A program made the position numbers and the translations under genes. This document shows, in pieces, positions 6,301 to 7,914 of a DNA stretch of 7,914 bases. This DNA is from Kiritimatiellia bacterium (GTDB lineage Bacteria > Verrucomicrobiota > Kiritimatiellia > JAAZAB01). The notes under the pieces were generated by a model, which saw only the letters and a program-made list of their open reading frames with translations, was not told the origin of the DNA and searched no databases. The stretch is taken from the NCBI GenBank assembly GCA_018400335.1, contig JAGYMT010000061.1:1-7914 (forward strand). The letters are read 5' to 3'. Each line of letters opens with the position of its first letter. Within the stretch, counting starts at the first letter, position 1.

Positions 6301-7379
6301 AATTTGCTTTACTTGGTTTGCCCGGCGCGGGCAAGAAGACATTCTTCTCACTGCTTACCGATCAGGACGGCGCCGGGGCTGAAAGCGTCGTCACCATGCA
6401 CGGGCTCCTCAAGCGCAAGGGTGTGCGCAGGGAAGGCGACGCGCTGATAGGCATCGCTCCCATTCACGATGCGCGCGTCACCGCGCTCGCGGAAATCTTC
6501 AAGCCCGAAAAGACCGTCTTCGCCGAGAACACGATAGCGCTGTGCCCGGACATCATGCCCGGCTCAGGCGACAGAAAATGGCTTGATGCCGCGCGACGCT
6601 GCGATATGCTCTGCATACTGGTGCGCGACTTCGCCGGGGATGCGTCAGGCGGACAGGACGGAGCCGTGAATGCCGCCGCCGAGAAGTCGGTGATCGAAGC
6701 GGAACTGATCCTTGCCGACATGGAACTAATCGAGAACCGCATCAAGAGGCTGGAGAAGGAGAAGCGTGGCGCCCGCGCTTCGAGCCAGGACTACGAGCAA
6801 TTGGCCATCGAGAAGATCAGCGGCGCGCTTGAGAGTCAGTCGGGACTCTTCCCGCTCGCGCTGGAAGAGAAGTATCTCGCGCCCGTCAAGAGCCTCGGGC
6901 TGCTGGCCTTGAAACCGATTCTTTATGCGCATAATGTGGATGAAGACCGCATGGCCGTGGAAACGGAGGGCGGACCGGCGGGCCTCAGGGTCTCGTGCCG
7001 GATCGAACAGGAAATCATGGGGCTCGGCTCCGCGGACGAGCAGAAGGCATATCTCGAGGAGCTCGGCGTTGCGGCATCCGGCCTGGACAGACTCAACGCG
7101 GCCGCCTACGACGCGCTCGGGCTGATGTCCTTCTACACGGTGGGCGATGACGAAGTCCGCGCCTGGACCGTCCACAAGGGCTCCACTGCGCCGAGCGCCG
7201 CCGGAAAGGTGCACAGCGACATAGAGAGGGGCTTCATTCGCGTCGAGATAATCAAGTATGACGACATGATCGCCGCCGGAGGCGAAGCCGCCGCCAAGGC
7301 AGCGGGCAAGATGCAGGTCAAGGGAAAGGACTATGTCATTGAGGACGGCGACATCTGCCATTTCCTCTTCAACGTGTGA
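6297..7379 (+). CDS. YchF/OLA1-like P-loop NTPase with DUF933/TGS C-terminus, divergent
   Basis: The 360-residue product matches the YchF family in length and layout: a P-loop domain, an inserted helical hairpin (ADMELIENRIKRLEKEKRG, about 140-158) and a C-terminal TGS/DUF933 domain (about 277-360). The closing domain is strongly conserved, with SFYTVGDDEVRAWTVHKGST (278-297), DIERGFIR (308-315) and GKDYVIEDGDICHFLFNV (343-360). YchF proteins bind ribosomes, hydrolyse ATP in many cases and act in translation or stress responses. NVDE (213-216) matches the family's NxxE base-recognition motif. The P-loop is GLPGAGKKT (7-15), where Lys14 replaces the Mg-binding Ser/Thr. The G3 region reads PDIMPG (84-89) instead of DxxG, and the NYPF switch I motif is missing. 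It belongs to the divergent DUF933 branch rather than housekeeping ychF, so no symbol is given. GGAAAGGA at 6286-6293 precedes the ATG by 3 bases. Confidence 0.88.
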   Translation: MKFALLGLPGAGKKTFFSLLTDQDGAGAESVVTMHGLLKRKGVRREGDALIGIAPIHDARVTALAEIFKPEKTVFAENTIALCPDIMPGSGDRKWLDAARRCDMLCILVRDFAGDASGGQDGAVNAAAEKSVIEAELILADMELIENRIKRLEKEKRGARASSQDYEQLAIEKISGALESQSGLFPLALEEKYLAPVKSLGLLALKPILYAHNVDEDRMAVETEGGPAGLRVSCRIEQEIMGLGSADEQKAYLEELGVAASGLDRLNAAAYDALGLMSFYTVGDDEVRAWTVHKGSTAPSAAGKVHSDIERGFIRVEIIKYDDMIAAGGEAAAKAAGKMQVKGKDYVIEDGDICHFLFNV

Positions 7380-7422
7380 AGTCTGAATCCGGCAGGAAAG
7401 ATTTTTGAAAGGATTTACAGGC

Positions 7423-7457
7423 GGTGTGGGACGGCGCGAAGCGACGTGCCCACCACC
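7423..7457. terminator. Imperfect hairpin in the convergent intergenic region, possible terminator
   Basis: The arms 7423-7433 and 7445-7457 form 11 base pairs with single-base bulges at 7448 and 7454. An inner CGC-GAA-GCG mini-stem (7435-7443) tops the structure. It lies 44 bases after the YchF-like stop and 84 bases from the stop of the opposing gene, as expected for a shared terminator. There is no clean T-run on the plus side, so the call stays weak. The rest of 7380-7540 holds the 10-base palindrome GCTGATCAGC (7499-7508) and no ORF that I would call. Confidence 0.35.
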
Positions 7458-7540
7458 ACTTGGTTGGGGCATTATTTCTGAAATATCTCCATCAGGACGC
7501 TGATCAGCCGATCCGCCGTTGCAGCTGAAAAATGGCGCAG

Positions 7541-7914
7541 CTATTTCTTGTCGCTTTTGATGGCTTGGTTCGGAGATTCATCTCTCATGTCATTTGGGGT
7601 TAGTGGCAATGTTACGTTATCACACCAGGCGGAACCCTCTCCTTGCGATGACTTGCGCAGGTAGATCGTTGCCTCAGTAGCTCTTTGCCCTGTTGTGAAA
7701 TCAATACTCTTGCGTGTCCATTCGACCGCTGAGACGGAAGCGCTTGCCTCCGGCATGCCATGATCTTTTACCCCAAGCACAATGGTTTCGCTCTTGTCGG
7801 AAACCCTCATCCATGCCGATAGAGTGTAGGTTGTATTGGAGGCAAGCCCCTTTACGGTTTGCTGAATCCCGTCTTTGCCGGGGCCTAGTTTGACTTCGTA
7901 CTTAGAGGTGCCTG
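7541..7914 (-). CDS. C-terminal part of a protein ending in a carbohydrate-binding-type beta-sandwich
   Basis: The frame enters from the right window edge with no start and stops at TAG (7543-7541), leaving about 124 residues. An ATG at 7810 is internal: in-frame residues continue upstream to the edge (KYEVKLGPGKDGIQQTVKGL, then NTTYTLSAW). The pattern is typical of CBM4/9/22-like or related secreted sandwich modules: a QQTVKGL strand, TYTLSAWMRV, VLGVKDHG, VEWTRKSIDFTTG, ATIYLRKS and the closing strand AWCDNVTLPL. A 20-residue polar tail follows. These modules bind glycans or stabilise secreted hydrolases; the catalytic or main part lies outside the window. GC over 7561-7800 is about 52%, lower than the rest. 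It is convergent with the YchF-like gene and unlikely to share its regulation. Confidence 0.75.
   Translation of the reverse strand, partial: GTSKYEVKLGPGKDGIQQTVKGLASNTTYTLSAWMRVSDKSETIVLGVKDHGMPEASASVSAVEWTRKSIDFTTGQRATEATIYLRKSSQGEGSAWCDNVTLPLTPNDMRDESPNQAIKSDKK

Noticed and set aside
6726..7472. 248-codon minus-strand frame opposite the YchF-like gene
   Set aside because: It is the antisense shadow of a conserved domain and contains no recognisable motif.
7499..7508. 10-base palindrome GCTGATCAGC as an operator or attachment site
   Set aside because: It is short, lies downstream of both convergent genes and has no matching copy in the window. It shares only TGATCA with the 5497-5504 palindrome.

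Overview
The window is a compact, high-GC bacterial chromosome segment (about 60-65% GC in the stretches I counted by hand). Six genes, plus one candidate small gene, run on the plus strand. One truncated gene points back at them from the right edge. No single marker fixes the organism. An AsmA-like envelope protein indicates an outer membrane. A GT-C glycosyltransferase, a secreted-type carbohydrate-binding C-terminus and a divergent YchF-like protein would suit a diderm lineage such as the PVC superphylum or a related uncultured phylum. That placement is inference only.

Left block (41-5476): hisB, hisA, an M16B zinc peptidase, an AsmA-like inner-membrane-anchored protein and a polytopic glycosyltransferase. 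The junctions are TGATG (1-base overlap), 4 bases, TAATG (1-base overlap) and 4 bases, so this is almost certainly one transcript with translational coupling. HisB and HisA catalyse two steps of histidine synthesis. HisH and HisF, which normally supply the step after HisA, are not in the window: hisA is followed directly by the peptidase. The last three genes look like envelope functions (proteolysis, envelope assembly or lipid traffic, sugar transfer to an envelope glycan) riding on a histidine operon.

Middle block (5526-7379): a 49-base gap with a candidate promoter opens a second unit. It starts with an MNT/AbiEii-like nucleotidyltransferase of visibly lower GC (about 54%) with no Shine-Dalgarno sequence. 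A candidate 63-aa Arg/Trp-rich peptide follows. It has an excellent ribosome site, and its stop overlaps the next start as ATGA. The unit ends with a YchF/OLA1-like P-loop protein whose nucleotide-binding motifs are partly degenerate. A nucleotidyltransferase and a YchF-like protein with a TGS/DUF933 end, possibly coupled through a small basic peptide, form the part of the window most likely to be an undescribed system.

Right edge (7380-7914): a 161-base convergent intergenic region holds an imperfect hairpin. The C-terminal part of a minus-strand protein ending in a carbohydrate-binding-type beta-sandwich follows, cut by the window edge. Its GC is also lower (about 52%). I saw no tRNA, rRNA, CRISPR array, insertion sequence or prophage gene.
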